Notes: generated by a model from the letters alone, not told the origin. A stretch of DNA of 64,000 nt from Comamonadaceae bacterium PBBC1 (GCA_002256145.1 NKIP01000003.1:269071-333070), one strand, 5' to 3'; counted from the first letter of the stretch, positions 42,333 through 51,806 are shown. Translations and numbers: made by a program.

Positions 42333-43220
42333 TCACAGATGCCCCAAACACCCCGCCCAATAGTCCACACAAGCCCTGATCTTGGGCAGTCGGTGCCGCT
42401 CGGGCAGCATCACGGCATAGACCGGGATATCGCTCACATCAAAACTGCCGCGCAGCAGAGGCACCAGTTCTCCGGTCTTCACCCATGGGTTGGCCACGAT
42501 GTCGAACAGGCGGGCAATGCCCACGCCGTGGCGCACCAGCGTGAGCATGATGGCCGAGTTGTCGGTCAGGCTTTGGCCCTTCACTGCCCAAGGCGTTGGA
42601 CTGTCTTGCCTTTGCCACTGGTTCATGCTGGGGGCTTTGCTGTTGCCAATCAGGTGGTGAGCAGCCAGCTCGTCGGGTGTTTGGGGTGTGCCGTGCTGCG
42701 CCAGATAAGCCGGGCTGGCATACAGGGTGCGGCTGGCCATGCCCAGAGGGCGGGCAATCAGGTTGTCGTTGTGCACATCACCTGTGCGGATGGCGATGTC
42801 GATGCCGTCGCGGGCCATGTCGGCCAGTCGGTCATCCACCACGATGTCAATGTGCAACAGGGGATATAGCGCATACAGGCCGGGCAGGCTGGGGGCAATG
42901 ACCGCTTCTGCCACCGAGGCGCTGACGCCCACGCGCACCCACCCGCTGGGCTGGCCTTGGCGAACTTGCAGCTCGGCCCCCAGCACATCGGCCATGCTGA
43001 GCATGTCTTGCCCGTGTGCGAGCAGCGTGTCACCTTCGTCGGTCAGGCTCAGTCCGTGTGTGGTGCGGTGCATGAGCCGTGCACCGCAAGCCGTTTCAAG
43101 CCGGTTGAGCGAGCGCGTGACCTGGCTGACCGGGATGTCGCGTTCACGCGCCGCCGCTGACAGCGATCCCAGCACCGCGATGCGGCAAAAAAGTGCAAGG
43201 TCGTCCAAGTGAAAAGGCAT
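42333..43220 (-). CDS. LysR-family transcriptional regulator
   Basis: A 295-residue LTTR. Helix-turn-helix: LALFCRIAVLGSLSAAARERDIPVSQVTRSLNRLE (in parts). The C-terminal co-inducer domain includes GWVRVGVSASVAEAVIAPSLPGL (in parts) and IDIAIRTGDVHNDNLIARPLG, as in the DsdC/TrpI-like group. It is divergent from the tautomerase gene, which it probably controls through the region 43240-43269. Its 3' end is right at the hotspot boundary. Confidence 0.92.
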   Translation of the reverse strand: MPFHLDDLALFCRIAVLGSLSAAARERDIPVSQVTRSLNRLETACGARLMHRTTHGLSLTDEGDTLLAHGQDMLSMADVLGAELQVRQGQPSGWVRVGVSASVAEAVIAPSLPGLYALYPLLHIDIVVDDRLADMARDGIDIAIRTGDVHNDNLIARPLGMASRTLYASPAYLAQHGTPQTPDELAAHHLIGNSKAPSMNQWQRQDSPTPWAVKGQSLTDNSAIMLTLVRHGVGIARLFDIVANPWVKTGELVPLLRGSFDVSDIPVYAVMLPERHRLPKIRACVDYWAGCLGHL

Positions 43221-43239
43221 GGAGCCATTTTAGAGTGGC

Positions 43240-43269
43240 TTTGCAAATATCGATGAACCGATTTGCAAA
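43240..43269. promoter_or_regulatory. Candidate LysR binding region
   Basis: TTTGCAAA, itself a palindrome, occurs at 43240-43247 and 43262-43269, flanking ATCGATGAACCGAT (ATCG-N6-CGAT inverted repeat). This is between the divergent LysR and tautomerase genes, the usual location of LTTR sites. Confidence 0.5.
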
Positions 43270-43333
43270 AAATGCTGTTTCGAATACTTGGTTAATTCTT
43301 TAAAGTTGATTCCAACATTCACAGGAGAACCCA

Positions 43334-43726
43334 ATGCCCATCTTGAACGTCTTGCTCAGCGGCCCCGCCCATGCTCAGACCACCCGCGAGGTCGCATTGC
43401 TGTTGTTAGATTTGACAACCCGCTTGCTGCACAAAAAGCCGGAGCTGACCTCGATTGCCGTGCGCTATGTCGATCCCGAGCATTGGGTGGTGGGTGGACG
43501 CACCTTGGCCGAGCAGGGGAGATCAAGCGCTTATGTCGAAATCAAAATCACCGATGAGACCAACACGCGTGCCGAAAAGGCAGCCTACATCCAGGCGGTA
43601 TTCAACGGGTTAGCGGCCCTGATGCCTGACCTGCACCATGAAAGCTACATCCATGTAGATGATGTTCGGGCAGGGGCTTATGGCTATGGTGGGCTGACGC
43701 AAGAATATCGCGCGCAGCACGGGTGA
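43334..43726 (+). CDS. Tautomerase-superfamily protein
   Basis: A 130-residue protein starting MPILNVLLSG, with Pro at position 2 (the catalytic N-terminal Pro after Met removal), about twice the 4-oxalocrotonate tautomerase length, hence probably two fused beta-alpha-beta units or a trimer-forming member. SSAYVEIKITDETNTRAEKAAYIQAVFNGL (in parts) follows. ACAGGAGAACCC precedes the ATG. Substrate unknown. Confidence 0.82.
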   Translation: MPILNVLLSGPAHAQTTREVALLLLDLTTRLLHKKPELTSIAVRYVDPEHWVVGGRTLAEQGRSSAYVEIKITDETNTRAEKAAYIQAVFNGLAALMPDLHHESYIHVDDVRAGAYGYGGLTQEYRAQHG

Positions 43727-43898
43727 ACGCGTGGACAGCTCAGACCTGCATCGGCTGCGCCACCAGCTCCACCCCCCAGTGCCGTGCAAACGCGGGCCAT
43801 CGTGTCAAAGCGCGGCTGCGACGTGGGTCGCAGGGCTTTGTAAGGGCCCTTTGCCAGCCATCATTCGATGTGCGTGTCAGCACGGACCTGTTTTGCGT

Positions 43899-45191
43899 TC
43901 ACTTGCCAAACAACTGCGTCAAATGCTGCCAGCCGCGCAGCAGCAGGCCTGCGCGTTCAACCTCGGCTTGCGCCACCAGTGGGGCTTCGCCCACGGGTTT
44001 GCCGTTTGATGTGGCGATGACTTTGCCGATCACTGCGCCTTTGGCCACAGGGGCTTGCAGCCCTGGTGTGATCTCCACCGTGGTTTGCACTTGTTGGCCG
44101 CGAGGCACGGTCAAAAGCCAGGGTGACCCCAAGCCTGCGGCCACGGTGTCTGCCTTGCCAAAGCTGACTTTGACCGTGCTGACCACGGCGCCTGGTTGGA
44201 TCGGGGTGGCTTTTTCGAAGCCGCTGAAGCCCCAGCCGAGCAGAGTCCGCGATTGGTCAGCCCGTGCCTGAGGACTGTGGGTGTTGAGGATGACCGTGAT
44301 CAGGCGCATGTCGTTGCGTTTGGACGAGGTGACCAGGCAGTAGCCGGCTTCTGCGGTGTGGCCGGTTTTCAGGCCGTCCACAGTGGGGTCGGTGTAGAGC
44401 AGGGCGTTGCGGTTGCCTTGTTTGATGCCGTTGTATTTGAACTCACGTTCTGCATAAATGGGGTAGTACTCTGCGCCGTCGCGGATGATGGCGCGCGCCA
44501 GGACGGCCAGATCTCGTGCTGACGATTTGTGCGCCGGGTCGGGCAAGCCGGTGGGGTTGACGAAGTGGGTGTGCGTCATGCCCAAGCGCTGCGCTTCGGC
44601 GTTCATCAGTTTGGCAAAACCTGCTTCTGAGCCGGCCATGTGCTCTGCAATGGCCTTGGAGGCATCGTTGCCCGACTGGATGATGATGCCGCGCAAGATG
44701 TCGATGACGGTGGCTTGGCTGTTGAGCGGCAGGTACATGCACGACTCGGCGCTGGTGCCTCGGCACCAGGCGTTCTCACTGACCGAGACCAGGTCCGTGG
44801 CTTTGAGCTTGCCCGAGCGCAGCGCTTGCTCAATGATGTAGCTGGTCATCATTTTGGTGAGCGACGCTGGCGGGAGCGCTTCGTCGGCGTTGGCCGAGGC
44901 CAGCACTTGGCCTGAGTCGAAGTCCATCAGCAGCCATGCTTTAGAGGCCAAGGCGGGCGGGTTGGCAGCCAAGGCAATTTGCGCTGGCAGTGGGGGCAGC
45001 GCGTTGACTGCAGCAGTGGCCTTTTTGTTGGCCGCTGCTTTTTTATTTGCCGCCGCCTTTTGTTGTGCCGCCGCTTTGGTGCTTGCAGCGAAGGTGGCCG
45101 TGCTGGGCAAAAAAGTGCCAACGGTGATGGCAAAAATGGCCGTGACGAAGGGGGCGAGGATGGGGATGATGGAGGAAGTCTTGATTTTCAT
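43899..45191 (-). CDS. dacA: D-alanyl-D-alanine carboxypeptidase (PBP5/6 family)
   Basis: A 430-residue secreted serine peptidase (family S11). Signal peptide, then a Lys/Ala-rich linker (AAAQQKAAANKKAAANKK), then the catalytic domain: Ser-x-x-Lys in PPASLTKMMTSY, Ser-Gly-Asn in QSGNDASKAIAEHM and Lys-Thr-Gly in DGLKTGHTAEAGYC. The C-terminal beta domain and amphipathic end (GLLLRGWQHLTQLFGK) anchor it to the periplasmic face of the inner membrane. It trims peptidoglycan pentapeptides. ATG 45191 starts a clean signal peptide; the frame is open to 45221. Confidence 0.93.
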   Translation of the reverse strand: MKIKTSSIIPILAPFVTAIFAITVGTFLPSTATFAASTKAAAQQKAAANKKAAANKKATAAVNALPPLPAQIALAANPPALASKAWLLMDFDSGQVLASANADEALPPASLTKMMTSYIIEQALRSGKLKATDLVSVSENAWCRGTSAESCMYLPLNSQATVIDILRGIIIQSGNDASKAIAEHMAGSEAGFAKLMNAEAQRLGMTHTHFVNPTGLPDPAHKSSARDLAVLARAIIRDGAEYYPIYAEREFKYNGIKQGNRNALLYTDPTVDGLKTGHTAEAGYCLVTSSKRNDMRLITVILNTHSPQARADQSRTLLGWGFSGFEKATPIQPGAVVSTVKVSFGKADTVAAGLGSPWLLTVPRGQQVQTTVEITPGLQAPVAKGAVIGKVIATSNGKPVGEAPLVAQAEVERAGLLLRGWQHLTQLFGK

Positions 45192-45329
45192 AATGATCGC
45201 ATGCAGGGCGTCGATTGTCACCGATTGGCAAGGGCAAACCAGAGGTCATATGCGCCGACACGCGCAGGTGTGCTGACCGGCAGGAGGGCTTGTGTGGCGC
45301 AAAGATACGGGTGTTCGGGTTTGTCCTGC

Positions 45330-45905
45330 TTACGGCAGCACCTTGAGCAGGGTGTAGGTGGTGTTGGGCGCATCGGCCGGTGGATTTTCCACGCGGTCTT
45401 TGCGCACGCGCAGCTTGAAACGCTGACCGGCTACGTGCGTGAAACCTGCAATCTCGCCAAACAGGGGCTCCCATTTTCCAGGTGCTTTTCCGGGCACTCT
45501 TTCGCGTACCTGAAGGCACTGCATAGGGACCATGCCGGTGCACGCGCGCCGTTTGGCGGCCACTTCAAGGGTGACGGCCTGGGTCATCCAGGGGCGCACG
45601 CATTGCTTGAGTTCTTCATGCCATTGGTAGCCTGCAGAAGCTTTGCACCCGTGGGCATCCTCGTCGCTGCCGACCAGGGGCATGGCCTTGGTCTTGCAGT
45701 CACCTGGCGACACCCAGACGGCCTTGGCCGCGTCAAGCAAGCAGCGGTTGGCAAAGGTTTGGGGGGCGGGTTCGGTGGCCAGTTGTCCGCACACCGGGGC
45801 ATATTCCCGGGTGCAAGTTTGTGCGAAAGCTGCGCTGCAATGGAATAAGCCCAGGAGGCTGAAGAGGCCAGTGCAAAGCGCTTTTTTGAGGAGCTTGTTC
45901 TTCAT
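45330..45905 (-). CDS. Secreted protein with Kazal-type inhibitor domain and DUF4377 domain
   Basis: A 191-residue exported protein. After a signal peptide ending at SAAFAQ, residues ~27-75 match a Kazal inhibitor: CTREYAPVCG, TFANRCLLDAA and SPGDCK, with the characteristic cysteine spacing. Residues ~110-190 match DUF4377 (LEVAAKRRACTGMVPMQCLQVRER, in parts, then WEPLFGEIAGFTHVAGQRF, PPADAPNTTYTLL). The Kazal loop could inhibit an external protease; DUF4377 has no known function. Start could also be GTG 45914. Confidence 0.8.
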   Translation of the reverse strand: MKNKLLKKALCTGLFSLLGLFHCSAAFAQTCTREYAPVCGQLATEPAPQTFANRCLLDAAKAVWVSPGDCKTKAMPLVGSDEDAHGCKASAGYQWHEELKQCVRPWMTQAVTLEVAAKRRACTGMVPMQCLQVRERVPGKAPGKWEPLFGEIAGFTHVAGQRFKLRVRKDRVENPPADAPNTTYTLLKVLP

Positions 45906-45963
45906 GAAATTCACAAATCGTGGGACCTTGGACAGTCCACCAGAATCGGTGACTGCATGGGCT

Positions 45964-46176
45964 TCAGTTTACGAAACTTGGACCCCTGAATTTGGTGGTT
46001 TCAATGCTTAAGGCGTGATGCAGGGATAAAAAACAATCATTTTTTGTAAGTGCCTGCAACAAGGTGCCAGTTGGGGCAAGAGGCCCCCACAGAGCCATGC
46101 TTTGGGCTTGGGTGGTGGTCCAGGGCATCATGCCGACCAACATCAGGGTGAGTGTGCAGCTTGTGATGTTTTTCAT
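45964..46176 (-). CDS. Small secreted hypothetical protein
   Basis: A 70-residue frame with a convincing signal peptide (MKNITSCTLTLMLVGMMPWT, then TTQAQS) and a strong GAGGAG ribosome-binding site before ATG 46176. The mature part (about 45 residues) has no family I recognise and may be truncated. The last codons coincide with a stretch resembling 47517-47558. Confidence 0.45.
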   Translation of the reverse strand: MKNITSCTLTLMLVGMMPWTTTQAQSMALWGPLAPTGTLLQALTKNDCFLSLHHALSIETTKFRGPSFVN

Positions 46177-46247
46177 GGGGACTCCTCTTGGGGTGGATGC
46201 CGAAGAGTCATGGGCGCATGTTGTGGCGCGTGGGGCAGTGCGCACAC

Positions 46248-46793
46248 TCACACTTTGTTGGGTTGGCTGAGGGCTTTGACTTGGGCAGACAGGTCGCGCA
46301 CGGCTTGGGTGAGTACCAACAGTTCCTGGGCACGCATGAGGTCAATTTTTTGGTGCAAAAGTTCGATTTCAAGTTCTGCTTTGACGTTGATCTCGTAATC
46401 GCTTTGAGCGTGGCGACGGTCCATTTCGGACTGGCGATTTTGGCTCATCATGATGGCGGGTGCTGTGTAGGCGGCCTGAAATGAAAGCAATAAATTCAGC
46501 AAGATGAAGGGGTAGGGATCCCAGGCCTGAGAGCCTGTCAACACGTTGCCGGTGATCCAGAAGACGATGGCAGTGCTTTGAACCACGATGAATCGCCACG
46601 ATCCGACGGTGGCTGCCACCTTGTCGGCCAAGCGCTGTCCCCGAGTGGCTTGGGGGGGCGAGGCCGCGGGGTCAATCGCCTGGGGTGGCAGGAGGGCAAG
46701 TTTTTGACGGTGCGCCTTGCGGTGTTGGCGCAACAGTTCGAGTTGTCGAGACTCGTCCGGGGTATGGGGCGTGATGTTGGCGGCAGATGACAT
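46248..46793 (-). CDS. DUF1003 membrane protein
   Basis: A 181-residue protein with the DUF1003 pattern: ADKVAATVGSWRFIVVQSTAIVFWITGNVL (first helix, in parts), WDPYPFILLNLLLSFQAAYTAPAIMMSQNRQ (second helix, in parts) and a C-terminal coiled coil with NVKAELEIELLHQKID. ATG 46793 is used; the frame extends to 46850. Function unknown; some members are annotated as cyclic-nucleotide-linked. Confidence 0.88.
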   Translation of the reverse strand: MSSAANITPHTPDESRQLELLRQHRKAHRQKLALLPPQAIDPAASPPQATRGQRLADKVAATVGSWRFIVVQSTAIVFWITGNVLTGSQAWDPYPFILLNLLLSFQAAYTAPAIMMSQNRQSEMDRRHAQSDYEINVKAELEIELLHQKIDLMRAQELLVLTQAVRDLSAQVKALSQPNKV

Positions 46794-47003
46794 GAGGGAC
46801 TCCAAGGCTGTGCATGGGGAGGTTAACAGCCGGGAGTGTGCGCGGGACAACGCCCTGAAGTCCTCAACAAAAGACCAAGGCGAGCATGGCGGGGTCTTCC
46901 GTGAAGGTGGATGAAAGCAAGTGCGCCAGGCGATAGGTTGCGAGCGTCAAATCCGCCATCCAATGGCTTGTGGTCATGGTGTCAGGGTGTTGGGTTGTTG
47001 GAC

Positions 47004-47480
47004 TTATTTGGCGCGAAGTGCTGCGCCTTTTTGCAATTGCTGGTCGGGCCCAATTCTTTGCAGCTCTTCTGCACCGTTGACCAGGACCCGTAAAAACCGA
47101 ATGTGTTGCGCAGCATCTTGGGTCCAGTCGAGCACGTAGATGACGGCATTGTCGTCTTTTCCCAAGCCTCTTTCTACGTTCAGGTCGCCCACAATGCGCA
47201 ATCCGTTGTTGATCATGCGGTATCCCAGGTGATCGTCTCGCAGTTGAAGATGGATTTTTTTCCCATCGAGGATGCCTGCAAAGACGGGACCGCTGAAGCG
47301 CGTGTCGGGGGCGTCGGTGTTGCTTTTATCGCAAATTTTCCAGGCTTTTTCGTAGGCCCCCCCAGCATCCATGCAGCGGTCAATGGCCATGAATTCCCGA
47401 GCCCGAAATAAGAAGATGCAGACCCCGACAAGGGCGATGCACAGCAGCACCAAAGGCCATTTGGAACGGCTGGAATTCAT
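47004..47480 (-). CDS. Membrane-anchored hypothetical protein
   Basis: A 158-residue protein with one N-terminal helix (WPLVLLCIALVGVCIFLF) and a periplasmic part with a Cys pair (DRCMDAGGAYEKAWKICDK). I recognise no further domain; the N-terminal layout is common in small proteobacterial envelope proteins. The following 250-bp gap (47481-47732) holds no gene; it contains a short hairpin AAGCCCACTTTTTGGGCTT near 47650. Confidence 0.6.
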   Translation of the reverse strand: MNSSRSKWPLVLLCIALVGVCIFLFRAREFMAIDRCMDAGGAYEKAWKICDKSNTDAPDTRFSGPVFAGILDGKKIHLQLRDDHLGYRMINNGLRIVGDLNVERGLGKDDNAVIYVLDWTQDAAQHIRFLRVLVNGAEELQRIGPDQQLQKGAALRAK

Positions 47481-47732
47481 GGTGAAGTTTTCTGCAAACA
47501 GAGGCGTCTCATGTTCTCCAGTTTACGAAAACCGATGTATTGAATTTAGCGATTTCAAAGGCTCGGGCACCGTTTATTTTGTTGCTGGTTTTTTCAGCTG
47601 AATATATGTGTAACGGTATGCAAACTCCTGGCGCTTTTGCACACGAGGAAGCCCACTTTTTGGGCTTGGGCCCCAAGGTCAGAGTCACAGGTCGGGAGCC
47701 TTGATGACGCTGGCCTCAGGCCACAAACTGTT

Positions 47733-49838
47733 TCAGCGCAGAACGGCGCTTTGTTGGGCGGATTCGATCAAAGCTTGAGCATCTTCTTGGAGTAAAAAAC
47801 CGGCCTGCATGGCGCGTTCAGTGGCTTTCTTGACCGTTTGCACATAAGCCTCATGGGTGCCATAGCGCTCTTGCAATGAAAGGCGTGTGTCGCCGTTGGC
47901 TTGCCGTTCGGCCGCCGTTTTGGCAAAGGACACCATGCCGCCCACATAGTTGCAAATTTCACCTTTGTGGAAGGGTCTGGCACCGTCGGCGGTGACGTTC
48001 CAGCCCAAGTAAGTCCCCAGCGGAGCGTCGAGCAGGACCACCGGAACACCACCCACCTCGTTGCCATCGGCATCGACTTTGGGGGCGTACATGGTCAGCA
48101 CCTGTTTGATTTTGGGCGGGGCGTTGGTGGGCACACCCGAGCCATCAACAGCCTTGAAGCCCGGCCCCCAGTCGTAGTCGTGCACGGGCATGATGAAGTC
48201 ACGCTCGGGAACAGTGGGGCGCAGGCCCGGCAAGTTGGGGTAACCCAGAGCCGTTTTTTCGGCCACGGCCAGCTCGTTTTTGCTGAGCAAGGGGTAGCGG
48301 CTGGCGGGTGGCTCGGTGCCTTTCATGACCCAGTTGCGAAAGTGCACACGCAGGGCGTTGACGGTCTCTTTGTGGGGCACCGGGTTGGCAGGCAACACGC
48401 CTTGACCAAAGTTGTTGCCAGGGCACATGGGGCCAGCTTTGGGCAGGGCCGCACCGGGCAGGCTGGTGTCAAAACCACCGGCTCCGCCGCCGTGGTGGCT
48501 GCTGGCGATGTAGTAGCGCTTGACGTTGGGGGGCAAAGGCAGGTCTTGCTTGGCGTCGGTGCCTATCCATTCGGGGGTGAGCTTCAAAGCCCAGACTTCG
48601 GCCGAGCCAAAGTGCTCCATGATTTTGGGGCAAGTGCGGGTCTGGTTGCAGCGGTCCAGTATGCCGGCTGCGGGCGTGCCACGCACCGGGTCGGGGTGCG
48701 GCAGCCACCACTGTGGGCCTTCGCTGCCAGCCTGGTACAGCTCCAGCACGCCGTCGGGCTGTGCCCAGCGGAAGTTCAGCGCAATGCGGCGGCCGGCAAT
48801 GATGGGCCACAGGCCTTCGTGCACTTGTTGGCCCATTTCGTCCTGGTTAAAGCCCAGGTGCAGCCAGCCACGCAGGTAATTGCCCGATTGCGAGACCCCA
48901 CGGGCAATGCTGTGCGTGACCGCTTTGGCCACCGGGTTGGGGGTGCCCACATCGTCGGCCTTGGCGTGTTTGAAGAACGCCCCCACATCGCGCCAAGCTG
49001 CAAAACCGATGCCCAGCACATAGGGGTCTTGGGCCTCAAAAACCACTTGGTACAGGCGCTTGGCGTCAAAGCCGTTTTTCAGGCAAATCTGTGTGGGGTC
49101 GGGCGTGCCGGGAAAGGGGTTTTGCGCATCGCACTTGGCCCAGGCCCAGTCGGTCGGGGCGATGGCTTGCTCGTCAAAGACTTCGCCGTTCATGTTTTCG
49201 CGCCCGCGTGAGACCAGCGTGGCTTGGGTGGTGTCAAGGCTGGCGGGTTTGTAGGGCACGGGGTTGGTCTGCACCATGAGCGGCTGCGAGGCTGGCCCTG
49301 AGCGGTTGACAATGCGCCCGAACACCTGGCCGCTGACTTTGGAGCCGTCGGGGTTTTTGGCCACGGGCACTTGCAAGAACTGCAAGCCGTCGATGCTGGC
49401 TTTGGGCTTCACCGTCGTGGCGCCTGCGTTGTCACCCTGCCACGCACTGGCCAGCCCAATGTCGCCGTTGGCAAACTCTTGTTCGGCATAGGGAAACACC
49501 CGGCCCCGGTTGGGCACGTCGTGCCACATCAGACCGCTGGCGTCTTTGAGGTTCACGGGTTTGTAGATCACAAACGAGGCCATGTAGCGGACCTTGCCGT
49601 CGGCATCCTTGGCCAGGTCAATGTCTTGGATGATGGCGTTTTGCGGGAGCTTGGGGTCGAGTTCGCCAAAGGCGCGGCCTGCGACTTGCTCGTAAGCCAT
49701 ACCCGCAGGCTTGCCGGGGGCTGAGGCCACTGGCCGGGTGTCGTCGATCACGATGCGGGTGACACGGGCCTGGGCGTTTTGGCTGGCCAAAGTGAGCAGG
49801 GCAGCGGCCCACAGGCCGTGTTGGAGGTTCAGTTGCAT
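47733..49838 (-). CDS. Large secreted alpha/beta-hydrolase-domain protein
   Basis: A 701-residue exported protein: signal peptide MQLNLQHGLWAAALLTLASQ..AQA, a beta-rich N-terminal half, and a hydrolase part with the nucleophile elbow GVSQSGNYLRGW (Gly-x-Ser-x-Ser-Gly). DFIMPVHDYDWGPGF near the C-terminus may carry a catalytic acid, and HHGGGAGGFD is also conserved-looking. It matches the proteobacterial alpha/beta hydrolase domain family (PF20091-like), whose substrate is not known. Single gene. Confidence 0.8.
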   Translation of the reverse strand: MQLNLQHGLWAAALLTLASQNAQARVTRIVIDDTRPVASAPGKPAGMAYEQVAGRAFGELDPKLPQNAIIQDIDLAKDADGKVRYMASFVIYKPVNLKDASGLMWHDVPNRGRVFPYAEQEFANGDIGLASAWQGDNAGATTVKPKASIDGLQFLQVPVAKNPDGSKVSGQVFGRIVNRSGPASQPLMVQTNPVPYKPASLDTTQATLVSRGRENMNGEVFDEQAIAPTDWAWAKCDAQNPFPGTPDPTQICLKNGFDAKRLYQVVFEAQDPYVLGIGFAAWRDVGAFFKHAKADDVGTPNPVAKAVTHSIARGVSQSGNYLRGWLHLGFNQDEMGQQVHEGLWPIIAGRRIALNFRWAQPDGVLELYQAGSEGPQWWLPHPDPVRGTPAAGILDRCNQTRTCPKIMEHFGSAEVWALKLTPEWIGTDAKQDLPLPPNVKRYYIASSHHGGGAGGFDTSLPGAALPKAGPMCPGNNFGQGVLPANPVPHKETVNALRVHFRNWVMKGTEPPASRYPLLSKNELAVAEKTALGYPNLPGLRPTVPERDFIMPVHDYDWGPGFKAVDGSGVPTNAPPKIKQVLTMYAPKVDADGNEVGGVPVVLLDAPLGTYLGWNVTADGARPFHKGEICNYVGGMVSFAKTAAERQANGDTRLSLQERYGTHEAYVQTVKKATERAMQAGFLLQEDAQALIESAQQSAVLR

Positions 49839-50059
49839 GGGTGTTCCTGTCGTGTGGACGGGCTTGGAGGCCAGTCCATAGATTCAACAGGAATGTGGGT
49901 GGCGCTTCAAGGGTGAAGACCCGCAGAGGTCCGCCAGAACGGCCCTCTCAAGCCGCATGGGTGACAGCGGGCGTTGGGGTCCGAGGTGGTTGCCCTGAGC
50001 CAAAGTGACTCGTTCAGGACCCAAGACGATTTAGGATGCCTTGCATTGAAAGGTTATCG

Positions 50060-51283
50060 ATGTCCCAAGCGCTCTCTGCCTCTTTTCGCCGTCTGGCCTG
50101 GTCCAACTTGTTGGCGCAGTCGGCCGAGCAGCTGAGCCTGGCCGCTGTGCCCATCGTGGCGGTGTTGCTGCTCAAGGCGGGGCCGGGCGAAATCGGCTTG
50201 TTGGCCTCCATCCAGTCCTTGCCGTTTTTGTTGTTGTCCATGCCGCTGGGCCTGCTGGCTGACCGCACCTCGCGCACGCGCCTGATGGCGCTGTCCGAGA
50301 CGCTGCGGGCCCTGGCTTTGTTGTTGTTGCTGGCGCTGATCGTCACGGGGCATGTGTCGATTGCAGCTTTGGCCATCATCGGTTTCATGGCGGCGGTGGG
50401 GACGGTGGCGTTCAGTGTGGCCGCACCTTCGCTGGTTCCAGCTTTGGTCGAGGTCGATGGCTTGGCGCAAGCCAACGGTCGGCTGGAGCTGGCACGCAGC
50501 GCGGCGTTTGCAGCAGGCCCGGCCTTGGCCGGGGCCTTGATTGCGTGGACCGGGGCGTCGGCGGCGTTTGTGCTGTCGGGCATGTTGTCGGTGGCTGCGG
50601 TGTTGTTCCTGCGTGGCATCACCGAACCCGCGCGGCCGACCATGCCCGCACGTCACCCTTTGTTGGAGTTGCAAGACGGGGCCAAGTGGGTTTGGCAGAG
50701 CGATTTGCTCAGGCCCATGGTGTTTTGCTCGGTTGCCTGGAACATCTCGTGGTTCATGCTGCAAGCGGCTTACGTGCCCTATGCCATCAACGACTTGGGG
50801 CTGGACGCGAGTGGTGTGGGGGTGACGCTGGCGTGTTATGGCGTGGGCATGATCGTGGGGTCTTTGTTGGCACCACGCGTGGTGGCGGCATTGCCCTTTG
50901 GGCAGGCGATTTTGGTGGGGCCTTATTTCTCGGTGCTGGCCGCGCTCACCATGGCCTTGACGCTGTTTTGGCCCCAGGGTTGGGTGGCCGCTTTGTCTTA
51001 TTTCTTGTACGGTGCGGGTCCCATCCTGTGGGTCATCACTTCGACCACCTTGCGCCAGACCGTCACGCCACGCGCCATGATCGGGCGGGTCACATCCATC
51101 ATCATCGTGGCGAGCACGGGTGCACGGCCTTTGGGCGCGGCGCTGGGGGGCTTGTTGGGGGTGTATTTTCCGGCCTCGGTGAGCCTGTGGTGCGTGGTGC
51201 TGGGCTTTGGGCTGCAAGCGGTCATCATCACCGCGTCCAAGGTGCGCACGCTCAAGCGCTTGCCCGACCCTTTGCCCGATTGA
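50060..51283 (+). CDS. MFS transporter (enterobactin-exporter-like subgroup)
   Basis: A 407-residue, 12-helix MFS protein. Loop after helix 2: GLLADRTSRTRLMALSETLRALAL (in parts). LEVDG-like QANGRLELARSAAFAAGPALAG (in parts) and ALGGLLGVYF are typical of the EntS/macrolide-exporter-like MFS subgroup. ATG 50060 is preferred to 50036 because GAAAGG sits at the right distance. It precedes a SnoaL-like gene and an enoyl-CoA hydratase gene by short gaps, so it may export or import the substrate of that catabolic pair. Confidence 0.85.
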   Translation: MSQALSASFRRLAWSNLLAQSAEQLSLAAVPIVAVLLLKAGPGEIGLLASIQSLPFLLLSMPLGLLADRTSRTRLMALSETLRALALLLLLALIVTGHVSIAALAIIGFMAAVGTVAFSVAAPSLVPALVEVDGLAQANGRLELARSAAFAAGPALAGALIAWTGASAAFVLSGMLSVAAVLFLRGITEPARPTMPARHPLLELQDGAKWVWQSDLLRPMVFCSVAWNISWFMLQAAYVPYAINDLGLDASGVGVTLACYGVGMIVGSLLAPRVVAALPFGQAILVGPYFSVLAALTMALTLFWPQGWVAALSYFLYGAGPILWVITSTTLRQTVTPRAMIGRVTSIIIVASTGARPLGAALGGLLGVYFPASVSLWCVVLGFGLQAVIITASKVRTLKRLPDPLPD

Positions 51284-51308
51284 TTTTAAAAACAGAGGAG
51301 ACAACACC

Positions 51309-51806
51309 ATGCAAGCAAGCGAATTTGAAGAATTGCTCAAGCGCTTTTCAGCCGCAGCCGAAGCGGGCGATGGCGAGGCCTTTGCGCAGTGCTTCACGCC
51401 TGACGGCGTGTACCACGACTACATTTACGGCGACCACACGGGCCGCGCCGACATCGCCCACATGATGAACGAGCTGTTCCACCGCGATGCCGGGCCCGAT
51501 TACCGCTGGGAGATGTTTGAGCCGGTGTGCAATGGGCAAGTGGCCTATGCGCGGTCTTTGTCGAGCTTTACCTCGAAGGTGCCCGAGTTTGCGGGGCGGC
51601 AGGTGGTCATCGACGGCATCAGCCGCTTCGAGCTGCGTGACGGGCTGATTTGCGATTACAGCGAATCGGTCAATGGCGGTGTGGCCATGGTGCAGCTGGG
51701 GGTGGCCGCGCCGCGCCTGGAAAAGGTGCTCAAGCGCTGGAGCCAGCAGCTGCTGGACCAGCCCGCGACGCAAGAATTTTTGGCCCGTGGCAAGCGCACG
51801 GTGTGA
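51309..51806 (+). CDS. SnoaL/NTF2-like domain protein
   Basis: A 165-residue NTF2-fold protein: FEELLKRFSAAAEAGDGEAFAQCFTPDGVYHDYIYGDHTGRADI (in parts) and ISRFELRDGLICDYSES. Fold members are isomerases, dehydratases or binding proteins for small hydrophobic molecules. AGAGGAGACAACACC precedes ATG 51309. It lies between the MFS and enoyl-CoA hydratase genes on one transcript and may act on the same acyl or polyketide-like substrate. Confidence 0.8.
   Translation: MQASEFEELLKRFSAAAEAGDGEAFAQCFTPDGVYHDYIYGDHTGRADIAHMMNELFHRDAGPDYRWEMFEPVCNGQVAYARSLSSFTSKVPEFAGRQVVIDGISRFELRDGLICDYSESVNGGVAMVQLGVAAPRLEKVLKRWSQQLLDQPATQEFLARGKRTV

Noticed and set aside
47481..47732. Hairpin AAGCCCACTTTTTGGGCTT as an intrinsic terminator
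   Set aside because: No T run follows on either strand; kept only as a note under the neighbouring gene.
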